Notes: generated by a model not told the origin, from the letters alone. Positions 1-9,724 are shown, counted from the first letter of the stretch. The stretch: 63,617 nt of DNA from an uncultured Bacteroidales bacterium (GCA_902802265.1 CADCLN010000012.1:1-63617), one strand, 5' to 3'. Numbers and translations are program-made.

Positions 1-174
1 CATCATCGGGGCCGTCAGCCGTCCGATGCAGTGCAGGAATATCTGCGTCGGCGTCTCTGCCTGCTCGTAGGTCTCGATGCCCACCCATGCCAGGTGGTCA
101 ATCGTCATGGCGACGATGGCGATGACCTTCAGTGCATTGCCGCTCAGTCCTTTTTCCGTCATTACTCTAATCAT
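1..174 (-). CDS. TraX-like membrane protein, N-terminal part, runs off the window
   Basis: An open frame starts at the ATG at 174-172 and runs off the left edge, giving 58 codons. The translation has an LKVIAIVAMTIDHLAWVG stretch followed by HCIGRLTAPMM. This resembles the first transmembrane helix and the conserved IGR segment of TraX-family membrane proteins, which in some plasmids acetylate pilin and in chromosomes are mostly uncharacterised. A second ATG at 162-160 could also be the start. It follows the small ORF at 196-321 by 21 bp and may share its transcript. Only the N-terminus is visible, so the family call is tentative. Confidence 0.55.
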   Translation of the reverse strand, partial: MIRVMTEKGLSGNALKVIAIVAMTIDHLAWVGIETYEQAETPTQIFLHCIGRLTAPMM

Positions 175-195
175 AATGTTTACGATGTTATCTGA

Positions 196-321
196 TTACT
201 TGCCTATCATCCGTGGCTCCACGCGGTGCAGGTAGCGCAAGCCGCCCAATGCCTGCCGGACTGACATCACATAGAGTGCAGTCAGCAGCAGGGTGATTAC
301 GATTATTATCTAGTTCTTCAT
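196..321 (-). pseudogene. tiny single-span membrane ORF with an amber codon at position 4
   Basis: The reading frame from the ATG at 321-319 gives MKN, then TAG (312-310), then IIIVITLLLTALYVMSVRQ and a further 19 residues to a TAA at 198-196. If the TAG were a sense codon this would be a 42-codon ORF for a peptide with one transmembrane helix. It lies between the giant surface gene and the TraX-like gene on the same strand. One base change (TGG or CAG to TAG) would explain the stop. The ORF is short, so it could be chance, but the hydrophobic segment directly after a start codon argues for a damaged small gene. Confidence 0.35.
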
Positions 322-382
322 TTTAAAAAGGAAACGGGGATGTACCCCGTCTCCTCGTTGTAATTGATATTATTTCTTCAGT

Positions 383-472
383 TTAATTACGACCTTGAGC
401 TTTGCTCGAGCTCACTCACGCTCGGAAGTGAGAGATTTCTCTCTCTCACTTCACTCGCTTAATCACGACCTT
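383..472 (-). repeat. 14-bp direct repeats around a palindromic insert at the end of the giant gene
   Basis: TTAATTACGACCTT (383-396) and TTAATCACGACCTT (459-472) match at 13 of 14 positions and are 76 bp apart. The 62 bp between them hold an inverted repeat of the type AAGTGAGAGA/TCTCTCACTT and a second one around GAGCTTTGCTCGAGCTC. On the minus strand the inner copy encodes the last KVVIK of the giant protein. The outer copy, after the present stop, would encode KVVIKLKK and then TAA. The end of the gene seems to have been duplicated by insertion of a hairpin element, which changed the last residues to KVVIKRVK. Confidence 0.6.
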
Positions 473-3400
473 GTTGCCGTGGTGGATATACACTCCGGGC
501 TGGGTAGGCTTGCGGCCTATCTTGAAGCCCTGCAGCGTCCACCAGTCGTCATCGTTGTCATCGGCAGAACTGCTAATCTCGCTGATGGCCGATGCGTCGA
601 TGTCGAGCACGTAGGGCTCGTCCAACGAGCCGTAGAAGGCATCGCTGATGAACGGCAGCGTGTCGTCCACCATATACTCCTCGCCGTCCACATAGACGCG
701 CAGCTCCATCTTTTTCTGGCTGTCATCCTCCGATGAGCCCATGACGGTCAGGAAGTAGTAACCATTCCTGAAGGCAATGGCTCCGCGGCATTCGTCGTCG
801 ATGAAGGCACCCAACTCAGCGTCGTCGCGCTCCTGTCCGTCCTTCTTCACCACGGCAATGATGCTCAGGTTGTCAGGATAGAGATAGGGGTCGACTGGCG
901 TGAAGTGTGTCGGCTGCGAGCTTCCCTCCGCACGTCGTGCCGCTTGTCGCGCTGCCCGCTGCATTGCCGTCTTGTCAGGATAGTGGAATGTCTTAGCCTC
1001 TGTAGCCTGCGAGCGGTAGATGTATCCCTGGCCGGGCACGATGCTCTCCAACGTACCTTCCCAGTAGCCCTTGTTGCTGAACTCGGCAAAGGCCGTGCGG
1101 CTCTGCACGCGGTCGCCGGCTTCGGGCTGCAGGTCGGCAAAGGCATCGTCGACCGACATCACCGAGCTGGACAGCGTGCCTATCCAGTTGTAGCCCGGAT
1201 ACATGGTCTGCGGCGTGTTCTTCACATCAATCACCAGACCTACCAGCGGGTAGTCGGTCTTTGTCGTCAGCTGCATCTTATACATCTGGCCAGGCTCCAA
1301 GGTTTCCAGCAGACCATTGATGTCGCCGTTCTTGTCCACCGTAGCAAATGCCGTCTTGCTCTTGATGTTCTTGAAGCGCTTGCGGATGCTGACATCCTTG
1401 GGCAGCATAAACTCTAAGTTGGGGATGAGCGGATCCACGTAGAGCGACGTCCACGTCCAGCCCTTGGCCAGCGATATCTGCTGCTCCAGAGCTTCGCGCA
1501 CATCAAAGACTACCGGTGCGTCGTACGAGCCGTAGTTGGCATCGGGGAGATACTGGAAGTCGGTGGGCTCCGTCTTGCCAGGCAGGATGGTGCCAACAAG
1601 GGGACTAATCGTGCCCTTAGAGGCATCATACACCTTGAACGTCAGGTCGCGTACACCGGTGCTCAGCTCCGTGGCCGATGCGCCATAGATGACCATATCC
1701 ACGTAGTAGCTGTCGCGGGTTCTGACATACCTCGGGCTGGCCACGCCTCGACAGAGGTTCAGCTTGTCGAAGGCGGCAATCTTCGTGTCGGTGTTCTCGC
1801 ATATCATGCCGTTGATGTATATCTGTCCGGTCACCGTCATGTTGCTCTCATAGAGGTCAGGATCGACGGTCCAGTCCGGCACGTTGCCCGTCACCGTCAG
1901 GTTCAGCTTCAGCGTGCGGACAATGCCCAGCTGGTCGGTCAGGTATATATACTCCGTATGTCGGCCCACTGGCACGCCGGTGCTCATGCGGAACGTCACC
2001 GAGCCGCCGTCGCTGCCGATGGTGCCAATCTGCTTGTCCACCGTCATCCATGTCGGCAGCCCGCTCAGCTCGTAGCTCTGCGCCGTGCCAGTGCGGTTGG
2101 CGATGTACACCTGCCACTCCATCGGCTCGTCCCACGGCTTGGAGAGTGTCTCCTCGCCGATGTTCCATGCCAGGGCTGCGAAGTCGCAGTGGAACTTCCA
2201 GCTGACGGGCTCGCTGGTGTTGGCGTGCTCGCCCTTGATGTTGCTCACCGTCGCCACGAAGTCGTTGCCGTCCATGAGCGGCAGCGTGCCGTTGGGGAAC
2301 GAGAAGTACAGCTCGTCGGCCGACACCGTGATGCCATACTGCGTGTCTGCCAGTCGCATCTTCGACGAGCCGGGCTTCAGCCTCGGCGCGTTCAGTGCCT
2401 GCGGCGGGAAGTCATAGACGCCGGCAACAGCGGTTTCATAGCGTGTGCTGTCTATCTTCACCCGGCTCTCAGACTGTCCGAAGTTGTTCAGCGAGAAGTC
2501 GGTGACCACATTTGCCTGGCTCGTGCGGTGGATGTCCTCCATGGGGAAGTAGCCCTCCAGACCGGGGTATCCGCTCTCCATGCGCTCGTACATGCGCTCC
2601 TTGATGAGTCCTCCGTCGAGGGCGGCGCTCCAGAGGCGCACGTCGTCGAAGTCGCCGTTGAACGCCTGGCCTATGGTGAGGTACTTGCCGCTGAGTCCCG
2701 GTATGATGTTCTCAGGCAGCACCTTCACGGCATTGCCGTCGATGTAGGCAATGGCGCTGGTGCCCCGGCGCACGTTCAGTGCCAGGTGGTGCCAGTTGTT
2801 GTCTAAGTAGCTCTTCTCGCTCAGCGTCTCGTCCACCGTAGCCTCTTCCTGCTGCTGGTTCTTCACGCTTAGCTTCAGCGCTCCCTTGTCGTAGCCAACG
2901 GTCAGACCGTTCTTCACCGCGAACAGCGTGCCAGCCTGCGCGTTGCTCTCATCGCCGCGGAACCACATCTCGATAGCGTAGTTGTCGGTCTTGGCGGGAT
3001 TGAACGTCGAGATGTCGATGGGCAGTCCGTCCTCGCCGTCGATATGTACGGCGCGGTTCTCGTTGTTGATATACCAGCTCTCCGCCGGCATCTGGATATG
3101 GCGCGAGCGTGCCACGTCGGTCAGCTGTGTGCCGTGACCCTCGTCCATCTTCCAGTAGCCTATGAGTCCCGGTGTGTAGGGCGCTCTCAACTTGTTGCGC
3201 TCTAAGTAAAGCATTTCTGCCGTCTTCTCCGACTTCCACATCGACATGCGGGCCACCATGCCCTGCATGCCGCTGCCGCCCACGGCCAGCTTGCCGTGGC
3301 ACGTCGGAGCGTCGATCTCCTTATCCTGGAAGATGTACTCAGCGTTAGCCTGGTTGGCGGTGGCGTAGAGCAGTGTCAGCTTGCCCTTGCTGCCGGCTGC

Positions 3401-6400
3401 GTCACTCTGCTTGTAGTTCATGGCCATATAGATCCACTCGTTCTCCGGCAGTTTCTTCTGACAATCCATCGTGTTATCCTCGTCGCCTATGCTGACGCTC
3501 ACCAGGCCGCCGTCGTGAGTCGATAGCGACAGCTGGTTGTTCTTAGTGCCTACGCTGATTATCTTGCCGTCGCCCTGGCGATAGAGCCACATGTCGAGGG
3601 CGAAGCTACTACCACTCAGGTCGTACATCGCCTCCGTCTCCACGCTGTCGCGGTTCAGCTGCAGGGCCACGTCGGGATAGGGGCTGCGCTGATCGACGAC
3701 GACATTGTTCATGCCGCCCTCGATGATGATGTTGTCGCTCTGGCTGATGGCATTGTTGTTGAGCTGCTTGTTAAACCTGAGGTGCATGTTGTTGCGGTTC
3801 AGCCACGTCAGCAGGCCGTCCTCTGGACTCACCATGCCGAGGATTTTCGGTCCGTGGGTGTCCTGGTTGACCTCCACGATGTTGCTCTCGTAGGTCACCT
3901 CCGCCGTGCCGTACATGCCCCATGTCTGGGCCTGCAGCTCGTAGATGCCGTCCTCCTCGAACACCACCTTGTCCTTGACGGTGCTGCCGTCGGGCAGCGC
4001 CTCGGCGCCCTGCTGGCTGTAGGCCTCCAGGTTGCTCCACACCTTGTGCTCGTTCCACTTGTCGGTGCCCTTGCGGCGGAAGCGCAGCCGCAGGCCCTTC
4101 AGGCGGTTGCCGTTGCGGTCGAGGTTCGACATGGTGGCTGTCACGCCGCCGTAGAGTATCTTGTCTTTATAGTTCAGTACGGTGTGGTCCACGGCCAGGT
4201 CCACGGGCGACGACGCCGGCACGAAGTGTACGCGCAGCTTCACGGGGTCGCTCCCGGTGGTAATGTCCTTCTCCGACCGCAGCACCAGCTGGATGTCCTC
4301 GTAGTTGGTGACGCCCTCGCTGCCCTGCGTCACCACGAGGGTCTTCTCGATGGTCTCGCCGGGGTTGAACTTGATGAGTCGGCCGTCCTTGCCGTTGCTC
4401 AGTATGTTGCCGTCAACGGTCAGCACCGCGCCGTTGGGGTTAGAGCCGTCCTTCACCTGCAGCACGTAGGTGCAGATGTTGTTCGACTCGCTCTGGTTCG
4501 ACAGCTGCAGGGTGAACAGCGCCTTGCCGCCCGTCGGCACGTCGGTAATCTCGGTGGCCCCCACCACGTGCAGCTCGGGTTTCTCCACGCGCATGGTGGC
4601 CTCGTTGAGCTTCGTGCCGGGGTTATAGAACTTCGTCACGCTGCCGTCCTCGTATGGGTTTGCCGTCTGGCCGCCGCGGGTGCGGAAGATGGGTCCCCAC
4701 TTGTCTGACTTGAACACATCGACGGAGAGTGCCGTGCGCACGTCGGCGTCGCTCATGGTCCATGACACGCTGTTCGACTTGGTGGTGGTATGTCCGTCGC
4801 TGCTCTGCTTGCCGTTCTGCCAGGTGGAGCTGACGATGGCGTATGCGCCCGCCTCGTTCAGCATGGCACCGGCATTGATATCCAGTGAGGTGTAATAGAC
4901 GGAGTCTTTCTTGACGGTCTTGCCCGTCGTATATGCCATCTCCTCGATACGGCTCACCGACGTGCCGCTGGCAATGGAGAAGTTGTCAATCAGCAGCTCG
5001 TCGTTGTCGAAGGCGTTGACCTTCTCCTCCTCGTTGACTGCCATCACCTCGCGCCAGCGCTTGATCTGGTTGAGGGCGTTCTGCACCTCATCCTCCACCT
5101 GCGCCTCGCTGGTGCCGTTGACCATCGTGTAGCTCGGATGACCGCCGGCAGCCTGCACCTTCTCCTTCGTCCAGAACGACAGGTCGCCGTTGCCCGTGCC
5201 GAACTCGCGGTCGCCGGGCTTGTATTTCGTGTAGTACATCACCTTGCCCGCCACCTTCGGACAGTTCTCTGCCTTGGTGTGGTCGGCGTCGATGTGGCCC
5301 TCTTCCAGCCGGCTGCGGATGATGGCCTGCCAGTTGGGGATGAGCGTGGTGAGGATGTACGACTGCGGCAATACGAAATAGGTCCTGAGTGTCTCGCCCA
5401 CGGTGATGCCGCTGCGCTCGCCGATGGCGTACTGTCCCTGGTCGTTCTTGAAGATGCCCAGTATGCGGCCGCGGCTGAACAGCTGATTGGTGGAGCGACC
5501 TATGTAGGTGTCACCGGCCTCGGGCACGTAGCTGTTGGTCGTCGGGTCATACTGCATGTCCTTGGGGGTCACCATCTCCTCGGTCACCGTGTAAGTGGTG
5601 TCGTTCACCGCTATGTCGTTGTCAGAGTAGCGGTTGTCGTGTGTCACCTTCTGGTTGAGAATAACCTTCCACTTCGTATTTTTTATGAGAGGAATAGGAC
5701 CAAATTCAGTCTTCCCGTAGTCGAAGGTCGGTGTCTCGCTGACAAAGACTCCTCCGCCCACGGTGTTGCCCTGGGTGATGACCCTCGTGTGCGAGTTGAC
5801 GTGTACCTCCTTGTTGGTCAGCTTGGCAACGCTGGTGCTGCCGGGCGGGCGGCGCAGCACCATGTCCACATGGTCGGGACCCTGGGTCACAAAGTTGGTG
5901 CCGGAGCCTACGGCGCCCAGCACGATCATGGCGAGGGCGTTGTTGCCCGAGTTGGGGTCATTGCCGGGGGCTTGCCACATCGTGGTGCGCCCATCGACGG
6001 TGACGCTCACCGTCATGTTCAGCAGGTGCTCGCCCGCAAGGTTGGGACAGCCAGCCACAAACTCATACTCCACATGGCCATACTCGTCGGGGATGATTTC
6101 TATCTCCACGGTCTCGTAGGGCATGCCAATCTCTACGGAGTCCCTGCCGATGGCTCCCTTGCTGCCATATACCGTCGTGGTGGCGCTGGCCTCGTTGAAG
6201 ATGTGTACCTGGGCATCCCTGGGATATTCCTTGATGGTCTTCTTCGTGTCGAGGTTGGTGTAGTTCTCCGCCACGTCGATGTTGTAGCCGTACTCCCCGT
6301 TCTGTACGAAGATGGGGCGCCCGTATTTGTACTCATGCCCCGTGCCGCTGATGGTCAGCACCTCGATGGAGTCGGTGGCAAACTGGTCGTTGACGTAGGC

Positions 6401-9400
6401 CACCTTGCGCTCGCCGAAGACGCCGGCGGGCAGGTTGGTCTGGCGCACGGTGATGTCAGGCTCGGCGCGGTACTGGCGTATCATCTTCGCGCTGTACACA
6501 TACTTCCTGGTGCCTTTGCCCTCGACGGTCAGCGAGTCGAACTTCATCAGGTCCTTGTTGGCGTTGGTGGCGTCGATGACGGGCAGGTTCTCCGCGAAGA
6601 CCGGCTTGTCGTCGTAGTCCTTGCCGCCCACCATGCGGATGCTCTCCACCTGGTAGCGCAGCGGCGGCAGCATGGCGGAGAACTCGCCGGTCACGGAGTC
6701 GGTCACTATATATATATAATGTGTATTGTCGTTGTCGGTGGTTGCGCCGTGCTTGGTGCCGGCGCGGCAGGCGGTGCTCTTGATGTCGGCGGTGGCAGAT
6801 TCCACGGCGATGTCGGTGGTGCCGAAGGAGCCCTCGCCGCGGTCGTTCACCAGGTAGTTGAACGAGCACTGGCTCTCGCGGCCCAGGCTGAGCTTGATCT
6901 CAGCCTTGCCGATGCGGTTCTTCGACTGTCCGAAGCCCACGGGGGCATCCTGGTCGCTGAAGCCGCCGTTGACGCGGCCCGTCACGTTGACCAGCGTAGA
7001 ATCGACGAAGTTGACGGTCTCAGCGCGGCGGAAGTCATACTTCTTCGTCTTGTCCATGGGGAACGACGTGAAGCGGTGGCCGTTCATGTAGCACTCGATG
7101 AGGTGCTGGCCGATGGGCACGGAGATCTCAAACTTACCGTTGGCATCGCTATACACGCCCTCCTTCGACTGCACCATCTGGCCGTCGATCATAAACTGCA
7201 CGCTGTCAACGGGGATGTTGGTGCCGAGGTAGGTCACCTGTCCCTTGACGGGGAACGACGAGGTGTCGGTGAAGTCGTAGTTGTCGAGCGTCAGGTTGTT
7301 CTTGCCGATGAATCCGCTGCGCGTCTCGGGCTGGAACTCATGGATGCCGAAGGTCGGCGTGAGGGTATAGGTAGAGCCCTCGCCGATGAACGGTATGCCT
7401 CGAATGATATACTCGCCAGTATTGCTGGTCACGGCATAGCGCGACAGCTGCCGGTCGGCAGGTACGATGGTCGAACTGCTGATGTTCATGCCCACCGTGG
7501 CGTGGCGGCCGTTGGGCAGGTCATTGGCGTAGGAGGCATCGAAGACGAAGTGGTTCAAACCCTCGTCCATGGGCCAGTAGAGGGCGAGGTTGTTCTCGCG
7601 CCCGTTCAGCACGCGGTCGGCGCAAGCCGCCTTCTCGGCGTCGGTGAGTGCTTTGCTCCATACGCGCACCTCGGTGAGGTTGCCCTTGAAGGCATTTGCC
7701 TCGGTGATGCCGTCGGCACCGCCCACGGAGAAGGGGGTTAAGTTCTTTAGCTTAGTGGCGGGCAGCGTCTTCGCCTCGCCGCCATCCACCTGGAAGCTAA
7801 GAGTACTCTCCGTCTGGCTGATTGTCCTGCTGACGCTCAACAGGGAGTACTTATTAGAGGGGATTGCCACGTTGGTATTGGTGGCTGTGCCATAGATATA
7901 TCCATAATATTCATAAATATATCTATAAATATATCTATAAATATAACGATATTTAATGATTGAGACTGTGTAGTCCTGCACATTAATACCATCAGGATAC
8001 ACCGTACCATCAATGGTTACTTGTCCACAAGTGCCATCTTTACCTTTACCTATACTATGTGCATACGCTCCCCTAATGACGGTTAGTTTGTCGACCGAGG
8101 TGATAGTTATTGAGCCACAAGACCCGATCTTTCCACTGCCAATACCTGCTCCTTCCTCTCCACCATGAGCCGTGATGGTACCACCTTCTATTACAATATT
8201 TCCACATTTGCATTCATCACCACTTCCAATACCAGCAGCACGTACTCCACCATTAGCCGTGATGGTACCACCTTCTATCACTATATTGCCACAATAAATT
8301 TTATAAAAACCACCTCCTATACCTGCTCCAAAGCCATTTGAGGAGGCAGTGAGCGAACCTGTGCCTGTGATGGTGAGCGTCTTGCCCTCCGCAATATGGA
8401 TGCCCGGATAGTACCAATGGAATCCCTTAATGGTGTTGTTGCCTTCCAACACAAGGGTAGCATCGCCTGGGCAGTTGATGCCTGCCCATTTGTAACTCTC
8501 GGAGTTTGTGCCACTGATGGTGACATCTTTCAGATATACGACAGCACCGTCGGCAATGGAAATCTTGTAGTTGCCGCCCAACTTGCCGGTGAGGGTTTCG
8601 AGGTTTTGCGCCGTGTAGTCGCCGGTAAGAGTAGAAAGATTGGTCGTTTTAGTGGATGCCGGCAAAGGTGTTGCTGCTGGCGGCGCAATCTTCACAGAAT
8701 CCACCAAAACAGAATCCACCACAACAGAATCCACCAAAACAGAATCCACCGCAACAGAACCAACCGGAACAGAACCATAACTCACTTTCTCCATCGCCAG
8801 GTCATACGCGCCATTCTTCATGCTGCCCAAGACAAGCCGTCCCTCACCGGGAATCTCGCCGATGACGGCACCTGCGTTCAGCAAGGAGTCGGGGCGTATG
8901 AACATCTGCACGGTGAATTCCTTGTCAGGTCCGAAGACCTTCGCCAGCTCCGTGCTGTCGGCCCGCCACGCAATACCCGTCGATGCTCCATCGACGCGCT
9001 GCGAGCTGCTCTTGATGCTGTTGCCGTTGATGGAGTCGGAGGGTGTCAGGCTGACACGCGCCCCTTCAACGGCATTGCCTGTGCCTCCCGAGCCGAAGGT
9101 GATGCGGCCTCGGACCAAACCGCGAGCCTTTGAGAAGCCCACGGCGGTGCGGCTGTTCTGGAAGGTGTTGTCGTCCCAGTCGCTCTTATCGCCGGCGTAT
9201 GCCTCTATCTTGTACTCATAGTAGTAGCCCGCCTCCACGTTGTTATCCTCGTAGGTGTAGCTGTCGCGGGTGTCGCTGGTGGTGTAAATCTGCTGATACG
9301 GGTCGTCGGTACCCACATAGTGGCGGAAGAGCTGGTAGGTGGTCTTGTCGGTGCCCACCTGGTGTGCCTTCCACGACACCCGGACACCCCCGTCGTAGGT

Positions 9401-9703
9401 GCCCTGCGTGGCTTTCAGCTCAGTGACGGTAGTGCTGGCGAGCAGTCCGGCAGACACGATGTTGCTGCGGAACTGGTTGGGCTTGTCGTAGATTTCGAGC
9501 ACCACCATATAGTCGAAGCGCACGCGGCTGTTGGGCAGGTTGTCGTCGATGAACTCGGTGACGGTGCCGGCGGTGGGGTTGGCATCGGCGGTCACCTTGT
9601 CGTAGTCCTTCCACTGCGTGGTGCCAGTCATGCGGCGCCAGATTTTGAAATCCACTGTCTGACCTTTGATAGGCACGCGAGAATACTCCCACGTCAGCCG
9701 CAC
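446..9703 (-). CDS. giant multidomain surface protein (LamG, Fn3-like, T9SS sorting tail), main part after the amber codon
   Basis: This frame encodes about 3,085 residues and is in phase with the ORF at 9725-11095 through a single TAG. Fn3-like segments come first. A LamG fold (about residues 250-730) is interrupted at roughly 305-615 by a Gly-rich beta-helix-like block. A carboxypeptidase-regulatory-like fold follows near 800, and two more LamG domains lie near 2030-2210 and 2240-2420, each with YW/YFPMDEG-type motifs. The end (TLQGFKIGRKPTQPGVYIHHGNKVVIK) resembles a T9SS C-terminal sorting signal. The part after the amber codon has no signal peptide, and the GTG at 9703 is just the first possible start, not a convincing one. 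The intact product would be about 3,575 residues and secreted by the T9SS encoded nearby. As it stands, this is a broken gene, a readthrough gene or a sequence error. Confidence 0.8.
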   Translation of the reverse strand: MRLTWEYSRVPIKGQTVDFKIWRRMTGTTQWKDYDKVTADANPTAGTVTEFIDDNLPNSRVRFDYMVVLEIYDKPNQFRSNIVSAGLLASTTVTELKATQGTYDGGVRVSWKAHQVGTDKTTYQLFRHYVGTDDPYQQIYTTSDTRDSYTYEDNNVEAGYYYEYKIEAYAGDKSDWDDNTFQNSRTAVGFSKARGLVRGRITFGSGGTGNAVEGARVSLTPSDSINGNSIKSSSQRVDGASTGIAWRADSTELAKVFGPDKEFTVQMFIRPDSLLNAGAVIGEIPGEGRLVLGSMKNGAYDLAMEKVSYGSVPVGSVAVDSVLVDSVVVDSVLVDSVKIAPPAATPLPASTKTTNLSTLTGDYTAQNLETLTGKLGGNYKISIADGAVVYLKDVTISGTNSESYKWAGINCPGDATLVLEGNNTIKGFHWYYPGIHIAEGKTLTITGTGSLTASSNGFGAGIGGGFYKIYCGNIVIEGGTITANGGVRAAGIGSGDECKCGNIVIEGGTITAHGGEEGAGIGSGKIGSCGSITITSVDKLTVIRGAYAHSIGKGKDGTCGQVTIDGTVYPDGINVQDYTVSIIKYRYIYRYIYRYIYEYYGYIYGTATNTNVAIPSNKYSLLSVSRTISQTESTLSFQVDGGEAKTLPATKLKNLTPFSVGGADGITEANAFKGNLTEVRVWSKALTDAEKAACADRVLNGRENNLALYWPMDEGLNHFVFDASYANDLPNGRHATVGMNISSSTIVPADRQLSRYAVTSNTGEYIIRGIPFIGEGSTYTLTPTFGIHEFQPETRSGFIGKNNLTLDNYDFTDTSSFPVKGQVTYLGTNIPVDSVQFMIDGQMVQSKEGVYSDANGKFEISVPIGQHLIECYMNGHRFTSFPMDKTKKYDFRRAETVNFVDSTLVNVTGRVNGGFSDQDAPVGFGQSKNRIGKAEIKLSLGRESQCSFNYLVNDRGEGSFGTTDIAVESATADIKSTACRAGTKHGATTDNDNTHYIYIVTDSVTGEFSAMLPPLRYQVESIRMVGGKDYDDKPVFAENLPVIDATNANKDLMKFDSLTVEGKGTRKYVYSAKMIRQYRAEPDITVRQTNLPAGVFGERKVAYVNDQFATDSIEVLTISGTGHEYKYGRPIFVQNGEYGYNIDVAENYTNLDTKKTIKEYPRDAQVHIFNEASATTTVYGSKGAIGRDSVEIGMPYETVEIEIIPDEYGHVEYEFVAGCPNLAGEHLLNMTVSVTVDGRTTMWQAPGNDPNSGNNALAMIVLGAVGSGTNFVTQGPDHVDMVLRRPPGSTSVAKLTNKEVHVNSHTRVITQGNTVGGGVFVSETPTFDYGKTEFGPIPLIKNTKWKVILNQKVTHDNRYSDNDIAVNDTTYTVTEEMVTPKDMQYDPTTNSYVPEAGDTYIGRSTNQLFSRGRILGIFKNDQGQYAIGERSGITVGETLRTYFVLPQSYILTTLIPNWQAIIRSRLEEGHIDADHTKAENCPKVAGKVMYYTKYKPGDREFGTGNGDLSFWTKEKVQAAGGHPSYTMVNGTSEAQVEDEVQNALNQIKRWREVMAVNEEEKVNAFDNDELLIDNFSIASGTSVSRIEEMAYTTGKTVKKDSVYYTSLDINAGAMLNEAGAYAIVSSTWQNGKQSSDGHTTTKSNSVSWTMSDADVRTALSVDVFKSDKWGPIFRTRGGQTANPYEDGSVTKFYNPGTKLNEATMRVEKPELHVVGATEITDVPTGGKALFTLQLSNQSESNNICTYVLQVKDGSNPNGAVLTVDGNILSNGKDGRLIKFNPGETIEKTLVVTQGSEGVTNYEDIQLVLRSEKDITTGSDPVKLRVHFVPASSPVDLAVDHTVLNYKDKILYGGVTATMSNLDRNGNRLKGLRLRFRRKGTDKWNEHKVWSNLEAYSQQGAEALPDGSTVKDKVVFEEDGIYELQAQTWGMYGTAEVTYESNIVEVNQDTHGPKILGMVSPEDGLLTWLNRNNMHLRFNKQLNNNAISQSDNIIIEGGMNNVVVDQRSPYPDVALQLNRDSVETEAMYDLSGSSFALDMWLYRQGDGKIISVGTKNNQLSLSTHDGGLVSVSIGDEDNTMDCQKKLPENEWIYMAMNYKQSDAAGSKGKLTLLYATANQANAEYIFQDKEIDAPTCHGKLAVGGSGMQGMVARMSMWKSEKTAEMLYLERNKLRAPYTPGLIGYWKMDEGHGTQLTDVARSRHIQMPAESWYINNENRAVHIDGEDGLPIDISTFNPAKTDNYAIEMWFRGDESNAQAGTLFAVKNGLTVGYDKGALKLSVKNQQQEEATVDETLSEKSYLDNNWHHLALNVRRGTSAIAYIDGNAVKVLPENIIPGLSGKYLTIGQAFNGDFDDVRLWSAALDGGLIKERMYERMESGYPGLEGYFPMEDIHRTSQANVVTDFSLNNFGQSESRVKIDSTRYETAVAGVYDFPPQALNAPRLKPGSSKMRLADTQYGITVSADELYFSFPNGTLPLMDGNDFVATVSNIKGEHANTSEPVSWKFHCDFAALAWNIGEETLSKPWDEPMEWQVYIANRTGTAQSYELSGLPTWMTVDKQIGTIGSDGGSVTFRMSTGVPVGRHTEYIYLTDQLGIVRTLKLNLTVTGNVPDWTVDPDLYESNMTVTGQIYINGMICENTDTKIAAFDKLNLCRGVASPRYVRTRDSYYVDMVIYGASATELSTGVRDLTFKVYDASKGTISPLVGTILPGKTEPTDFQYLPDANYGSYDAPVVFDVREALEQQISLAKGWTWTSLYVDPLIPNLEFMLPKDVSIRKRFKNIKSKTAFATVDKNGDINGLLETLEPGQMYKMQLTTKTDYPLVGLVIDVKNTPQTMYPGYNWIGTLSSSVMSVDDAFADLQPEAGDRVQSRTAFAEFSNKGYWEGTLESIVPGQGYIYRSQATEAKTFHYPDKTAMQRAARQAARRAEGSSQPTHFTPVDPYLYPDNLSIIAVVKKDGQERDDAELGAFIDDECRGAIAFRNGYYFLTVMGSSEDDSQKKMELRVYVDGEEYMVDDTLPFISDAFYGSLDEPYVLDIDASAISEISSSADDNDDDWWTLQGFKIGRKPTQPGVYIHHGNKVVIKRVK
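7913..7948. repeat. 12-bp AT-rich tandem repeat inside the giant gene
   Basis: Three copies of ATAAATATATCT (7913-7924, 7925-7936, and 7937-7948 with ATAAATATAACG) lie in phase with the minus-strand frame and encode a Tyr/Ile/Arg repeat (RYIY units). The composition contrasts with the GC-rich surroundings. The repeat sits at the 3' edge of the block that interrupts the first LamG domain. Confidence 0.8.
8694..8768. repeat. 15-bp in-frame tandem repeat inside the giant gene
   Basis: Five contiguous 15-bp units related to ACAGAATCCACCAAA (8694-8708, 8709-8723, 8724-8738, 8739-8753, 8754-8768) encode the pentapeptide ladder SVLVD/SVVVD/SVAVD/SVPVG on the minus strand. The unit is a multiple of three, so changes in copy number would keep the frame and alter the length of a linker. 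The repeat marks the 5' edge of the block that splits the first LamG domain. Confidence 0.85.
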
Positions 9704-9724
9704 CTTCTCCTTCTGGCTCTCGTC

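Noticed and set aside
5138-7741. An 867-codon open frame on the plus strand
   Set aside because: It is antisense to the giant surface gene. It lacks a signal, domains or a promoter, and its composition mirrors the GC-rich frame below it.
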